Positions 18,716-27,593 of a DNA stretch of 64,000 nt are shown piece after piece. Under the pieces are notes generated by a model. That model was not told where the DNA came from, did no database searches, and worked only from the letters and a program-made list of their open reading frames with translations. The position numbers and the translations under genes were made by a program. The stretch is from Dictyobacter formicarum (GTDB taxonomy: Bacteria; Chloroflexota; Ktedonobacteria; Ktedonobacterales; Ktedonobacteraceae): assembly GCF_016587435.1 (NCBI RefSeq), contig NZ_BNJJ01000013.1, positions 1 through 64,000 of the forward strand, written 5' to 3'. Numbering within the stretch: position 1 is the first letter of the stretch; every line of letters begins with the position of its first letter.

Positions 18716-20140
18716 ATGAGCATTGAGGAAGAAACGCGTCTTCAACAAACTGAATCGACTAACCTGCTGCTCAAAAAACGGCGGCTCTGGTATTATGTGG
18801 CACTGGCTTTGCTGGGCCTCAGTGTGATTACCCGCCAGCCATTAATGGTGCTGGCCGCTATTTTTACGTTTCTAGTGGGCTTTGTACCAGAGATCTGGTA
18901 TCGCTACGCTTTAAAACATCTGCTGGTTCGTCAGAAGGTGGACCAGCCGCATCTCTTCTTTGGGGAGCAGGTTGTCCTATCTGTCACGGTTGAGAATCGT
19001 AAATTTCTGCCGCTACCCTGGCTGCAGATGGAAAACTCGATCTCGCCGCCGCTGACGATATCTGGCACACGCACTAGTCGGCTGCAAACAATCAAGCGCG
19101 ATACACTGATCAGCACCTGGCTGCTCTGGTCATATCAACGTGTGACACGTCGCTATCGCATGCGTTGCCAGGCCCGTGGCTTTCATCTCTTCGGTCCTCT
19201 GCGGCTCCACTGTAGCGATCCCTTCGGCTGGCTGGACCGTGAGGTTGTGCTACCCGCTAATGAGACGCTGCTGGTCTATCCATTGATCGCTCCTATCGAG
19301 AGCCTGGGGCTCCCCTCGGTCTTTCCGATGGGCGAGTATGTGGGGGCGCGCCAGTTGCTAGAGGATCCGCTCTGGTTCGCTGGCAATCGCGAGTATCAGA
19401 TGGGGGATGATCCTCGCCGCATCGATTGGAAGGCAACGGCTCGGGTAGGTGAGTTGCGCAGCAAAATCTATGAGTCAACCACTGAGCGGCGCCTGTTGAT
19501 CCTGCTCGATACCTGGACCTACTCAAACGAGGAAAAAGGGATGGATGAAGAGTTGCAGGAATACTGCATCTCTGCGGCCGCATCCCTGGCTACCTGGGGA
19601 CTGGACGAAGGTTATATGGTGGGCATATTGACCAATAGCTCTATGGTGACGGCCACCCATACGTTCAGCGCCGAGGTAAATACTGATCGGGTATTCGATG
19701 AGGACGCCGCACGCAAATCTAACGCTACCACTATTTCACCACCCGGCATCAGCCTGCCTTTTGCCCGTGACTATACGCACTATGAGCAGATTTTGAGTAC
19801 GATGGCCCGCCTGGTCCCTACGTTTAATACACCGATTGAGCGAATGATCGAGCTGGAAGATGAGATGTTTCAGCAGGGTACAACCATCTTACTGGTCAGT
19901 CCAGTCAACACCTTGAGCCCTAACACTATCGACTACCTGCTTGAGCGCCGCCGCCATGGTACTGCCGTCAATATTATTCTCGCTGGCGATCTGGAGGAGG
20001 GGAAAGAGCTTCCGGATACCGCGAACCTGACCACGTATAACATTGGAGGAAAGGAGCAGTGGCATGAGCTTATTCAAGCCGTCGGCGACGGACAAACCGG
20101 GGCCATCGGTACCAGCATTCATAGCCTCCAATTGGATTGA
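18716..20140 (+). CDS. DUF58 (VWA-like) membrane protein
   Basis: 474 residues from ATG 18716, immediately after the MoxR stop, with AAGG upstream. Two short hydrophobic spans near the N-terminus (WYYVALALLGLSVI, LMVLAAIFTFLVGFV) anchor a beta-rich region. The DUF58 signature GDDPRRIDWKATARVGEL is followed by a von Willebrand A-like domain with LLILLDTW as the metal-site-like strand. Partner of MoxR in many bacteria. Confidence 0.88.
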   Translation: MSIEEETRLQQTESTNLLLKKRRLWYYVALALLGLSVITRQPLMVLAAIFTFLVGFVPEIWYRYALKHLLVRQKVDQPHLFFGEQVVLSVTVENRKFLPLPWLQMENSISPPLTISGTRTSRLQTIKRDTLISTWLLWSYQRVTRRYRMRCQARGFHLFGPLRLHCSDPFGWLDREVVLPANETLLVYPLIAPIESLGLPSVFPMGEYVGARQLLEDPLWFAGNREYQMGDDPRRIDWKATARVGELRSKIYESTTERRLLILLDTWTYSNEEKGMDEELQEYCISAAASLATWGLDEGYMVGILTNSSMVTATHTFSAEVNTDRVFDEDAARKSNATTISPPGISLPFARDYTHYEQILSTMARLVPTFNTPIERMIELEDEMFQQGTTILLVSPVNTLSPNTIDYLLERRRHGTAVNIILAGDLEEGKELPDTANLTTYNIGGKEQWHELIQAVGDGQTGAIGTSIHSLQLD

Positions 20141-21635
20141 GTTTCTGGCCATTCCTATCGCGTCGGCGTTGATGGAGGCACAACCAATCTTTCTGCTTTT
20201 GCAGATGCTGTTTCTGCGCCTGGTTTTGAGCGTCAACTACCTGGATGTCGGCAGTATCGTGCTACTCCTGCTGCTGTTTCATTGGTGGGCTATCTGGGGC
20301 TATCATCGACGCGAGCGGCGTGGGCAACAACTGGACTTCCAGGTGGGGATGCATGTGACCAGGTTTGATATTTTGGGCATCGTCCTGGGACTGCTGTTGC
20401 TGGGCCTGACCCGCTATTACGCGCTCGGTGATACGCTCACTGTGGTCTTCATGATCATTTTGACTGGCTGGGCCTGGAAGCGGGGCGTTGATCGAGCCAG
20501 GGCTGGCTTTAGCGATGATCAATTGATCTTATTCTTTAAGATTGGCCTGGGCGCGATACTGGTTGTGTTAACCTTTTCTCTACTTGGGGATATCGGCTCG
20601 TCATATAGCATAAACGATGAATTGCTGCGGGATCTCCCCATCTTCTTTCTGTCTGGCTTTGTGGCGCTCTCTTTTACACGAATCGGGGCGGCACGCAAAG
20701 AACAGGCCCGGCAGTCACAGACAGGAATAAAAGAAGGGACCAATAGCTGGGTGGTAGCCCTGACCATTACATGGCTTGTCCTTATCACGCTCTGCGTGTT
20801 ATTGGAAATTCTCCCCAATGAGGCACTGGTCATGCTCTTGAGCCCATTCTGGTCATTGGTCGGCTGGCTGGCTCAGTTGCTCCTGTTCGTCATCAATTGG
20901 ATTATCTATGGCTTTTTCTTCGTCTTGAACTGGCTGTTTAGCGGCCTGCCGCATCTCTTAGGGACGACGATTTCGCCACCCGCTCTTCCCAAACAAAAGC
21001 CAGATCCGAAAAACATAATGCATCCCACCCTCCATCAACCAGCAGCCTCTCCCACTACAATGCTGATCTTGCGCCTCATTGTGATCGCCATCGCTGTTGT
21101 GATTCTGATCGCCATTGTGCTGTTTGTTAAAAGCAAGCAGCAAAACCGGCAGGAAAATACGCTGCTAGAAGAGGAAGAGGTACGCGAGGGACTGGATATG
21201 CAACAGATTCGGAAGGAGCGCCGCCAGGAGCGTCAGCAGCAACAATCGGCAACCAATCAACTGGAACAACTGGAGGCCGATTCGGTCCGTGTACACTATC
21301 GCACCTTTTTGCAATCGATGGCAGAAAAAGGTGGCGAGTTCGGCCGCTATCCCACTGAAACACCAGCGGAATACCAGAAGCGCCTGCTCTTGCTGGCCAC
21401 CCATAAACTACCGACCAGTAACGCGGAAACCCCATCCGATCCCGCCATTCTGGACGAGTTTACCCGTGCCTATACGCGGGAACGCTATGGCCGGCAAAAA
21501 CTAACTGGTGAGCAGCAAAGCTTTTTACGCCAGTGGTTGCCACATCTGCTGCAAAGATTGACAACCCATCTGCATGTAGCGCCCCGGCCTGCCCAGAAAC
21601 GTCCTTATCAAGCCTCGCGTTGGGGCGAAGACTAA
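20064..21635 (+). CDS. DUF4129 multispanning membrane protein
   Basis: 523 residues from ATG 20064, chosen for GGAGGAAAGGAG just upstream, which makes it overlap the DUF58 gene by 77 bases. About eight hydrophobic spans are visible, for example IVLLLLLFHWWAIWG, LGIVLGLLLLGLTRY, ILVVLTFSLLGDIG and LRLIVIAIAVVILIAIVLF. After a Gln/Glu/Arg-rich cytoplasmic helix comes a DUF4129 domain: VRVHYRTFLQSMAEKG, RYPTETPAEYQKRL and EFTRAYTRERYG. In relatives DUF4129 sits behind a transglutaminase core. No transglutaminase triad is visible here. Confidence 0.85.
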   Translation: MSLFKPSATDKPGPSVPAFIASNWIEFLAIPIASALMEAQPIFLLLQMLFLRLVLSVNYLDVGSIVLLLLLFHWWAIWGYHRRERRGQQLDFQVGMHVTRFDILGIVLGLLLLGLTRYYALGDTLTVVFMIILTGWAWKRGVDRARAGFSDDQLILFFKIGLGAILVVLTFSLLGDIGSSYSINDELLRDLPIFFLSGFVALSFTRIGAARKEQARQSQTGIKEGTNSWVVALTITWLVLITLCVLLEILPNEALVMLLSPFWSLVGWLAQLLLFVINWIIYGFFFVLNWLFSGLPHLLGTTISPPALPKQKPDPKNIMHPTLHQPAASPTTMLILRLIVIAIAVVILIAIVLFVKSKQQNRQENTLLEEEEVREGLDMQQIRKERRQERQQQQSATNQLEQLEADSVRVHYRTFLQSMAEKGGEFGRYPTETPAEYQKRLLLLATHKLPTSNAETPSDPAILDEFTRAYTRERYGRQKLTGEQQSFLRQWLPHLLQRLTTHLHVAPRPAQKRPYQASRWGED

Positions 21636-21645
21636 CATTATAAAA

Positions 21646-21699
21646 CATAAAGTGAAACGTTTTCAGCCCGCATGCGGGCTGAAAACGTTTCACTTTATG
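21646..21699. terminator. 54-bp perfect palindrome between convergent genes
   Basis: Halves of 27 bases mirror exactly around GCATGC, core AAACGTTTTCAGCCCGC. It lies between the DUF4129 gene (+) and the 67-residue gene (-), overlapping the end of the latter by a few bases. It can terminate both directions. Confidence 0.75.
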
Positions 21700-21898
21700 C
21701 TACGCCAGGGAACCTACGCTCCTGGTGCGCGACCGGGCAACTCTTAGAACCCCGGTTATAGACCTCGACTGAGCGTATATATTTCTCATACAGGCGCTCC
21801 AAATCACGGACCGGTGCTCCTTGCTGCTCAGCCTGTACTAATTCATACCACCTCTGTTGCATACATTGATGAGCATGTTCTAGCTCAGCTGGGCTCAT
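21695..21898 (-). CDS. Small alpha-helical protein downstream of the DdrA-like gene
   Basis: 67 residues, no recognised family. The sequence is mostly charged helix (LEHAHQCMQQRWYELVQAEQ, LERLYEKYIRSVEVY). ATG 21898 has AAGGAAG upstream at good spacing, and it starts 15 bases after the DdrA-like gene ends, so it is very probably its operon partner. Its stop lies inside the palindromic terminator. Confidence 0.65.
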   Translation of the reverse strand: MSPAELEHAHQCMQQRWYELVQAEQQGAPVRDLERLYEKYIRSVEVYNRGSKSCPVAHQERRFPGVA

Positions 21899-21913
21899 AG
21901 GATATCTCTTCCT

Positions 21914-22711
21914 TTAGGAAGCCTTGTTGTTCTGCTTGGACTCCCTGTATTCTGCGGTTAACTGTTGAATCATTTTGCGCGCCCCCGTGTAGCTCAGCGT
22001 TGCAGTGTCGGCTGGCGCGGTCTTACCAAGGTGATCGCACAATTTACGAATACTTGAAAGCTGCTGCTCGGTGGCATTGGTGGGAACTTCATTCTCAGCT
22101 TTGCCATCACCGTTATTCTCAGCGGCTTGACGATGACCCTTCGAGCCATTGCTAGCCGGGCGTACCGAAACCAGGGCGGAATTATGCCCGCTTGAGCTGG
22201 TTCCGTTGGCGACGGCCGCCGCCTGGCGCTCTACCGGACTATCGACAATGCGATGGGCTTCTTCCCACTCATCGCCGGTGAACTGCGTGCCATACCCGAG
22301 CGCTGCCAGGGCGCGTCCAATCGCTCCCGTCTCGGCCTTTTCAATGAAATCGCCGAAGCTGGCTGCCTTCTCAGATTTGGTACCGGTGGCGACACCACCT
22401 ATGCCATCTCTTACCACAGCACGAAAAACACAGAAGCCCTTGGCTTGCTTAATCACTTTTTCACTGCGCCGCCGTTCGGCATTCCATGCATAGGCCTCTT
22501 CCTCGGTCTCGCGATCCATATCCAGGTGAAGCATTTCTGTTTCGATCACCCCATGCGGGAAGGCAGAACGAAACCAGACAAGTCTCCATTGGACAGGTAA
22601 GTAGTCCTTTGAGGTTTGACCAGACCTGATTTGCATAAGATGTTCATTGGGATTGAAAACACGGGTCGTCGTCTGCTCTTCTTGGACTTGCCCGTTGGTT
22701 TGATCGTCCAT
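21914..22711 (-). CDS. DdrA/Rad52-like single-strand annealing family protein
   Basis: 265 residues. The middle carries a Rad52/DdrA-like core: YLPVQWRLVWFR at the start, EKVIKQAKGFCVFRAVVRDGIGGVATGT strands, then FIEKAETGAIGRALAALGYGTQF, the helix-turn signature of Rad22/DdrA/ERF-type annealing proteins. The C-terminal half is Asn/Ser/Gly-rich linker plus a helical end (LSSIRKLCDHLGKTAPADT), which may be an interaction module. DdrA proteins protect 3' DNA ends. The assignment rests on the short signature and overall size. Confidence 0.6.
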   Translation of the reverse strand: MDDQTNGQVQEEQTTTRVFNPNEHLMQIRSGQTSKDYLPVQWRLVWFRSAFPHGVIETEMLHLDMDRETEEEAYAWNAERRRSEKVIKQAKGFCVFRAVVRDGIGGVATGTKSEKAASFGDFIEKAETGAIGRALAALGYGTQFTGDEWEEAHRIVDSPVERQAAAVANGTSSSGHNSALVSVRPASNGSKGHRQAAENNGDGKAENEVPTNATEQQLSSIRKLCDHLGKTAPADTATLSYTGARKMIQQLTAEYRESKQNNKAS

Positions 22712-23196
22712 TCTATGCTCCTTTTCGAAAATTTGTTCTACTATTTTAGTACACCAGATCTATATTGTCAAGTATCTTTCTGTACCACTAAGTATCAGAC
22801 ATCTGATTATTCTTTTTTGGTAGAGGAAAAATGGTAGTAAGCAAGTAAGGGATTTTTAAGTATGAGCCTACATAAATTTTGCGCGTGGTTGCGAATTAAT
22901 GAGGGGATGAGAGTTTTTTTGTCTCCTATTTATAATGGCAATGTAAAACCAAAATTTATTGCGTCACAGTTATACTTGTAGTAGAAGCATAGGCAGGCTG
23001 TTTTTTATGTGCAGTTATGTATCGTTTATCAATGTAGCTTAAAAATTACTTGATCACATGATATGCGCCTGGGCTTCTCGTGCTGTATCTATTTGGAGTA
23101 AAACTGTATACATCGTAAGACCTCTTACAGCACACCATAGTGTTAACTCGCGGATGCATGGCAAGAAGACGTTGTGAGACAAAAGGAGACACTATA
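22712..23196. other. AT-rich divergent promoter region
   Basis: About 485 bases between the DdrA-like gene (-) and the metallopeptidase (+), with several A/T runs. No gene, repeat or RNA recognised. Confidence 0.5.
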
Positions 23197-24288
23197 ATGA
23201 GACCATCGCTATCTCGTCGCTCAAATTTTTATATCCTCCCGCCACATATGTTGACCTCAATGGCTCAACATGGCACTCCAGAACAGAGAACTATGGCCTT
23301 GCAAATGCTGGGCCACGATCACTCCATCCGTACCATGCGTATGGCTCAGGGATTGCTCAACAGCAAATATACCAGTGGCCGGTCAGTGCTCAGCACTGAT
23401 AATGCTCTTCATCGTACTGTGTATGATGTCCATGGTTCAATGAACCTCCCTGGTGAACTGGTTCGCGCCGAGGGGCAGCCTCCCACTCAGGATATCTGCG
23501 CCAATGAAGCTTATGATGGCATTGGCTGGACACATGCGTTGTATCTCCAGGTCTATGGCCGCAACTCGATTGATGATGCTGGCATGCCATTAGATGCTTC
23601 AGTGCATTATAGCCATCAATACGATAATGCATTCTGGGATGGTGATCGCATGATTTTCGGCGATGGCGATGGACAGTTGTTCAATCGCTTCACCTGCTCT
23701 ATTGATGTTATTGGTCATGAGTTGACCCATGGTGTAACTGAAGATGAATGCCAGCTCGCATATGTTGGTCAGTCAGGCGCACTAAACGAGTCAATTTCTG
23801 ACGTCTTTGGCTCGCTGGTCAAACAATATGCCTGGCATCAGACTGCTGATCAAGCTGATTGGTTGATTGGCCAGGGACTCTTCACCCAGAGAATCAATGG
23901 TGTCGCCTTACGTTCGCTGCGTGCTCCTGGTACCGCTTATGATGATCCGCTGCTGGGCCGTGATCCACAGCCTGCCCATATGCACGACTATGTACACACC
24001 GTTGAGGATAATGGCGGCGTCCATATCAACTCAGGTATACCGAATTATACATTCTACCTGGTTGCGACACGTATAGGTGGCTATGCATGGGAGAAAGCTG
24101 GCCGCATCTGGTATGAAACCCTGCGCGATCCTCGCTTACGCCCAACAGCTACCTTCCGCATGTTCGCTCGCCTGACCCTGTCCAACGCCGAACGCCTGTA
24201 TGGCGCACGTAGTTCGGAATGGTCGGCCGTTCATGATGCCTGGGAGCAGGTTGGGGTTCAGGTTCCAGCGATGGCAAAGGAGTACTAA
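23197..24288 (+). CDS. M4 (thermolysin-type) metallopeptidase, protealysin-like
   Basis: 363 residues. VIGHELTHGVTEDE carries the HExxH zinc motif and catalytic Glu. GALNESISDVFGSLV supplies the third zinc ligand Glu and its Asp partner, and VHINSGIPNYTFYLVA carries the downstream family signature. There is no signal peptide; the short N-terminal region (ILPPHMLTSMAQHGTPEQR) resembles the brief propeptide of protealysins, which are made as cytoplasmic precursors. ATG 23197 follows AAAAGGAGAC. It is coupled to an emfourin-like inhibitor gene one base downstream. Confidence 0.9.
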   Translation: MRPSLSRRSNFYILPPHMLTSMAQHGTPEQRTMALQMLGHDHSIRTMRMAQGLLNSKYTSGRSVLSTDNALHRTVYDVHGSMNLPGELVRAEGQPPTQDICANEAYDGIGWTHALYLQVYGRNSIDDAGMPLDASVHYSHQYDNAFWDGDRMIFGDGDGQLFNRFTCSIDVIGHELTHGVTEDECQLAYVGQSGALNESISDVFGSLVKQYAWHQTADQADWLIGQGLFTQRINGVALRSLRAPGTAYDDPLLGRDPQPAHMHDYVHTVEDNGGVHINSGIPNYTFYLVATRIGGYAWEKAGRIWYETLRDPRLRPTATFRMFARLTLSNAERLYGARSSEWSAVHDAWEQVGVQVPAMAKEY

Positions 24289-24289
24289 G

Positions 24290-24592
24290 GTGCGGATCCA
24301 GGTACGCATTGAGGGAGGCTTCGCCCAGCTACCAGGACTAAGCACGCCCAGAACGCTGGACAGTGCTACCCTCTCAGCGCAAAATGCTAACGAGATGCGA
24401 CAGCTGGTGCAGGCAGCTAACTTCTTTGAGCTACCTGCTGTACAGGATAAGCCTGCCCGAGGAGCAGATTATCGCACCTATCACATCACGGTTGAAGATA
24501 ATGGCAGGAGCCATACTCTCCAGGTGAGTGATCCCATCAGAGATCCCCAACTCCAGGCTTTACTGTCATTCGTACAACGGCACATTCAATAA
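24290..24592 (+). CDS. Emfourin-type protealysin inhibitor
   Basis: 100 residues from GTG 24290, with AAAGGAG (24276-24282) inside the end of the peptidase gene. The sequence fits the emfourin family: VRIEGGFAQLPGLSTPRTLDS at the start, a central AANFFELPA and a C-terminal strand-helix (YHITVEDNG...LLSFVQRHI). Emfourins are tight proteinaceous inhibitors of the adjacent M4 protease in Serratia. The one-base gap makes a protease-inhibitor operon the natural reading. Confidence 0.8.
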   Translation: MRIQVRIEGGFAQLPGLSTPRTLDSATLSAQNANEMRQLVQAANFFELPAVQDKPARGADYRTYHITVEDNGRSHTLQVSDPIRDPQLQALLSFVQRHIQ

Positions 24593-24626
24593 GCACAGGC
24601 ACCTGAAACTTCATATTGGATAAAAG

Positions 24627-24669
24627 GACCCGGTTTTATATGCTTAATAAATGCATATAAAACTGGGTC
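24627..24669 (+). terminator. Terminator of the protease-inhibitor operon
   Basis: Arms 24627-24643 and 24653-24669 pair over 17 bp with a single G-T pair, followed by CTCTATTTTC. Confidence 0.7.
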
Positions 24670-24875
24670 TCTCTATTTTCACAACACCAGCTGTTTTTCC
24701 TCTGTACGCCTGTTCCCTACCTGGTAACCCTCCATTCGCCCACAAGAAAGAGGAACGAGATCACCTCACACTATGCTAGGCCCGGGAACGGGACGCGTGG
24801 CCCGAAGACTTCAAGAACATATAGTAACCTCACTCACTCAGCGTTGGAATGCAGTAGAGCATAGCTTCTTGTGGT

Positions 24876-24894
24876 ATACTCAATTATTGAGTAT
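24876..24894. promoter_or_regulatory. Palindromic operator candidate upstream of xdhC
   Basis: ATACTCAAT-T-ATTGAGTAT is a perfect 19-bp inverted repeat 28 bases before the xdhC start. It overlaps TATACT (24875-24880), a plausible -10 element. A dimeric repressor binding here would block transcription. Inference only. Confidence 0.45.
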
Positions 24895-24922
24895 GGGCTA
24901 GCTAAGAGCCAGAGGGACAATA

Positions 24923-25753
24923 ATGAGCACAATTACAATTTATGATGAGATTCAAACTGCTTTGTCTCGTGGAGAAAAAATAGTCATTGCAACCGTGGTT
25001 AAGACAATGGGAGCGGCTCCCTGCCCAATTGGTAGTAAGGCATTGATCCACCAGGATGGCTCGATGCAGGGCAGCTTTGCTGGTCCACAGACCGATAGCA
25101 AGGTTGCGCAAGAAGCTCTCAAGATATTACGCGATGGGAATCCAGCAGCGGTCCATGTCCATCTGGATGCGGATCAGGGAGAGGCGGTTGGCAGTTGTGG
25201 TGCCACTCTGGAGGTATTTTTTGAAATTCTGCGTCCCGAACCCCGCTTAATTGTTGCTGGCGCAGGTTATGTCGCCCAGGCCTTATCTCGGCTGGTCGCA
25301 AGACTAGATTTTCGGATGATTGTGGTAGATGATCGTCGCGATCTGGCAGAGTCGCAGGCCTTTGATAACAAGGTGCAAATGACTTTTGGCGATATTCCTC
25401 AGACTATCCGTGCGCTGGAACCAGACGAGGCATCCTGGATCGTTATTGTGACCCGGGGCCATAATCTGGATAAAGATGCTTTGCGGGCTGCCCTGGACAC
25501 CAGAGCTACCTACATCGGCATGATCGGTAGCCCCGGTAAGGTGAAACGCATCTTCCGCGAATTATTAGAAGAGGGTATCGAACGCGCACGCTTAGAGCAG
25601 GTGCACGCCCCGATTGGCCTGGATCTCGGTGCCGAAACGCCAGATGAGATCGCCTTGAGCATTGCCGCCGAGATTACGATGCTGCGCAAAAATGCTACTG
25701 GCATCCCTCTCAAAAATATGCACAAACTTATAGAAGACCCCGTCACAACGTAA
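24923..25753 (+). CDS. XdhC/CoxI-family protein
   Basis: 276 residues. The N-terminal part has IATVVKTMGAAPCPIGSKALI and EAVGSCGATLEVFFE, the XdhC_CoxI signatures, followed by a Rossmann XdhC_C domain with RLIVAGAGYVAQALSRL, VDDRRDLAES and VTRGHNLDKDAL, ending in YIGMIGSPGKVKRIF. XdhC proteins bind molybdenum cofactor and hand its sulfurated form to xanthine-dehydrogenase-type enzymes. No such enzyme is nearby, so the client must be encoded elsewhere. Confidence 0.85.
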   Translation: MSTITIYDEIQTALSRGEKIVIATVVKTMGAAPCPIGSKALIHQDGSMQGSFAGPQTDSKVAQEALKILRDGNPAAVHVHLDADQGEAVGSCGATLEVFFEILRPEPRLIVAGAGYVAQALSRLVARLDFRMIVVDDRRDLAESQAFDNKVQMTFGDIPQTIRALEPDEASWIVIVTRGHNLDKDALRAALDTRATYIGMIGSPGKVKRIFRELLEEGIERARLEQVHAPIGLDLGAETPDEIALSIAAEITMLRKNATGIPLKNMHKLIEDPVTT

Positions 25754-25755
25754 AA

Positions 25756-25783
25756 CGTAGGTGCGGCCCTCGCGGCCGCTTGC
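25756..25783 (+). repeat. Short covarying hairpin repeat, GTAGGTTCGG family
   Basis: CGTAGGTGCGGCCCTCGCGG followed by CCGCTTGC. The stem GCGGCC/GGCCGC encloses CTCGC. It sits between convergent xdhC and the MFS gene and may terminate both. Confidence 0.6.
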
Positions 25784-25813
25784 TTGCGCCTCCATACGGC
25801 GGAAAGGAACCAA

Positions 25814-27379
25814 TCAACGTTTGACGCCGCGAATATAGCGCACGGTGACCGTACCCAGCACACAATAGATGATCGCCATCAGAAAGAGGATCTGATAGCC
25901 CTGCACGGTATGTCCGCTTCTGGCAAACGAGTCTATCAGCGGTCCGCCCAGTACTGGCGCGACAATCTGCGGTATCGCTAGCGAGATATTCCAGACTCCC
26001 ATATCGCGGGCATAGTTTTGCCTGGATGGAAGCACATCGGCAACCAGAGCCCAGTCCACGCTCTGGTAGGCTCCATAGCCCAGACCAAAGATGGCGCCCG
26101 AGATCGTGACGATCAGCAGCGAGTGGGTAACGACAAACACCAGGCCAACGGCAGCCATAAAACCGCCTGAGAGATAGACCATGCGCTTGCGGCCATAACG
26201 ATCCGATAGCCAGCCGGCGGCAAAAGCGCTGACCAGGCTGGTCAATGCCACCACAATAATAAAGTTGCTGGTCTGCTGCTCAGGATGGGCGGCCTGCACG
26301 ACATCACGCATATAATATTGCAGGAAGGTCTGGATGGTATAAATGCCCATCATCATCAAGAGGCGCGTGAGCAGAACCCAGGCGAAATCAGGATTGCGAC
26401 GAGGCCGAAAGTCAAATAGTCGCAAGATACCAACGGTCACGACTAGCTCAAGCACTACCTGCAAAATATCGTTGTGGATCTGAAAGCCGCCGATCCGCAG
26501 GCTATTCAGGCTTGCAATCAACCCCCAGAGCAACAATGCCACACATAGCGTACCGCCAATGGTCATCAGTCGCTCACGCGTCAACCAGGCTGGAAGCCAT
26601 CTGCCCCTTTCAGTTATCATCCCTTCTTCTCTGGACGCAGTGCGTCTAGCGGGATTGGCGCGTTCGCGCACTACCAGAATTGTTATCAGCATCAATGCGA
26701 CCAGCACGATAATGATAATGGCATAAATCAACCAGAGGTTTTCCTGATACTGGCTGAGTGGCTTAGAAGCATCTACAAACATACTGGCGGTCAAAACGCC
26801 ACCAATGTTACCCATAATTAATAAAAATCCCATGACACCGGATGCCAGGCCACGTTGACTGACGGGCACAATATCGGGCAGCAGAGCATGGAAGGGAGCC
26901 TGAGCCATATTGCTGGAAAACTGTACCAGGATATAGGCCAGCGCCAGTGAAGGGATGTCCGGGGCCAGCGCCATCCAGATCAAGCCGACCACATTAATCA
27001 GTGTGCCAACCAGAATATAGGGACGCCTTCGTCCCCAGCTCGCCAGCCTGCCTCGCGTATGATCGCTCACCATACCCCAGAGAGGATTAGTAATTAAGGC
27101 GACAAATGCACCCGGCACCAGGATATAGGCCAGAGCCTCTCCCTGATGGAGTTGTCCTACCAGTTTAAAGACCTGGCTGGGAAGAATAATAGTGCCAATG
27201 GCTGCCCAGTGAAAGTTAAGTGCAAACCAGAAAATACTAATCGCAATAATCTGTCCCCAATGCAATTTCGCCAGGGCAGGCTCGGCCACAGGCTGAGAAG
27301 ATCCTATATCTCCACCTTGATCGATCACCGTCATGCTTTTTATTAGCCCTTCTTTGCTTCTGAAACCAGCTTCATCCAT
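25814..27379 (-). CDS. MFS transporter
   Basis: 521 residues with about twelve hydrophobic spans in two halves separated by a cytoplasmic stretch. WGMVSDHTRGRLASWGRRRPY after the second span is the MFS loop 2-3 motif in the extended form typical of sugar or glycoside carriers. The repeat in the second half is AAGWLSDRYGRKRMVYL. Substrate unknown. ATG 27379 is the outermost start. ATG 27334 is an alternative, with AAGAAGGG upstream, and would drop 15 residues. Confidence 0.85.
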   Translation of the reverse strand: MDEAGFRSKEGLIKSMTVIDQGGDIGSSQPVAEPALAKLHWGQIIAISIFWFALNFHWAAIGTIILPSQVFKLVGQLHQGEALAYILVPGAFVALITNPLWGMVSDHTRGRLASWGRRRPYILVGTLINVVGLIWMALAPDIPSLALAYILVQFSSNMAQAPFHALLPDIVPVSQRGLASGVMGFLLIMGNIGGVLTASMFVDASKPLSQYQENLWLIYAIIIIVLVALMLITILVVRERANPARRTASREEGMITERGRWLPAWLTRERLMTIGGTLCVALLLWGLIASLNSLRIGGFQIHNDILQVVLELVVTVGILRLFDFRPRRNPDFAWVLLTRLLMMMGIYTIQTFLQYYMRDVVQAAHPEQQTSNFIIVVALTSLVSAFAAGWLSDRYGRKRMVYLSGGFMAAVGLVFVVTHSLLIVTISGAIFGLGYGAYQSVDWALVADVLPSRQNYARDMGVWNISLAIPQIVAPVLGGPLIDSFARSGHTVQGYQILFLMAIIYCVLGTVTVRYIRGVKR

Positions 27380-27593
27380 TCAAGAAAAGTCTTTATTGAT
27401 ATCATCATAGCGCACACCAACAGTGTTGAACCAACCATAGCATGCCGGGCTTGCTATCTTACAGTGTCATTTGTACTATTGCTCTGGTTTAGCTACCAAA
27501 AAGGTCTTAATTATGGTAACCATTTGCCATAATAGTGGGACTTATCTATGAAGACAGAAAAATACTCAAAGGGTTTACATAAAGGTGGCAGCA

